Part shown: positions 63,948-64,000 of the stretch, one piece after another
Position numbering within the stretch: the stretch's first letter is position 1
Layout of the letters: the number at the start of each line of letters is the position of its first letter
NCBI RefSeq assembly: GCF_019175285.1
Contig: NC_056527.1
Coordinates: 53,491,486-53,555,485 of the forward strand
Source of the DNA: Sceloporus undulatus
Lineage: Eukaryota; Chordata; Lepidosauria; Squamata; Phrynosomatidae
Length of the DNA stretch: 64,000 bases
Direction of reading: 5' to 3'
Translations under genes and position numbers: made by a program
Notes under the pieces: generated by a model
The model's database searches: none
Seen by the model: the letters and a program-made list of their open reading frames with translations, nothing else
What the model was told of the DNA's origin: nothing

Positions 63948-64000
63948 GTGAGGAAAGGGCCATATGTGCCTCCATTTGCAGGAGAAGGGAAGGAAAAGGA

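Overview
The window is vertebrate nuclear DNA, almost certainly from a squamate reptile and perhaps an iguanian lizard. Genes have introns with GT-AG splice sites and CpG-rich promoters, and most other DNA is transposon debris. The squamate assignment rests on the repeats: Sauria SINEs (tRNA head, Bov-B tail), a 5S-rRNA-headed SINE, Bov-B, L2-like, CR1 and L1 LINEs, and many hAT-, Tigger- and palindrome-type MITEs. No bacterial, plasmid, phage, retroviral or Polinton-like content was recognised.

Four protein-coding genes are supported. MTURN (Maturin) lies on the minus strand. Only its first coding exon (15828-15989) is present; the rest must lie beyond base 1, so intron 1 is at least 15.8 kb. 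EAF1 (minus) is complete, with six coding exons between 38791 and 26348 that encode about 256 residues, and a probable long 3' UTR reaching about 22.9 kb. METTL6 (plus) is complete in its coding part, with five coding exons between 41385 and 48048 that encode about 298 residues. EAF1 and METTL6 start head to head from one GC-rich promoter near 38.7-39.1 kb. SH3BP5 (plus) has just its first coding exon (63858-63947) before the window ends. From memory, the order EAF1-METTL6-SH3BP5 and its orientations match human 3p25, inverted, whereas MTURN is on human 7p. The MTURN/EAF1 neighbourhood is therefore a synteny difference from human.

Layout: 1-15.8 kb is MTURN intron 1 with an L1 fragment, a 1.8 kb L2-like LINE and several DNA-transposon relics. 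16-16.4 kb is the MTURN promoter, and 16.45-17.6 kb is a long CA/CT tract nearly free of G on the plus strand. 18.6-20.4 kb is a nested stack: a Sauria SINE holds a DNA element, which holds a tRNA-SINE and microsatellites. 22.9-38.8 kb is EAF1, 38.7-39.1 kb the shared promoter, and 41.4-48.1 kb METTL6. 48.1-63.5 kb is intergenic and repeat-rich, and 63.5-64 kb is the SH3BP5 promoter and exon 1.

The genes do not form a pathway. EAF1 is a cofactor of ELL in transcription elongation, METTL6 a tRNA(Ser) m3C32 methyltransferase, SH3BP5 a mitochondrial JNK-docking protein and Rab11 exchange factor, and MTURN a small neural and megakaryocyte differentiation factor. The most unusual non-genic signals are four copies of a repeat whose sense strand carries a hammerhead-ribozyme-like core, a 93 bp twin-inverted insertion of that repeat with a 13 bp target duplication, a palindromic MITE family with copies next to three gene starts, and paired nested insertions of one DNA element into two Sauria SINEs.
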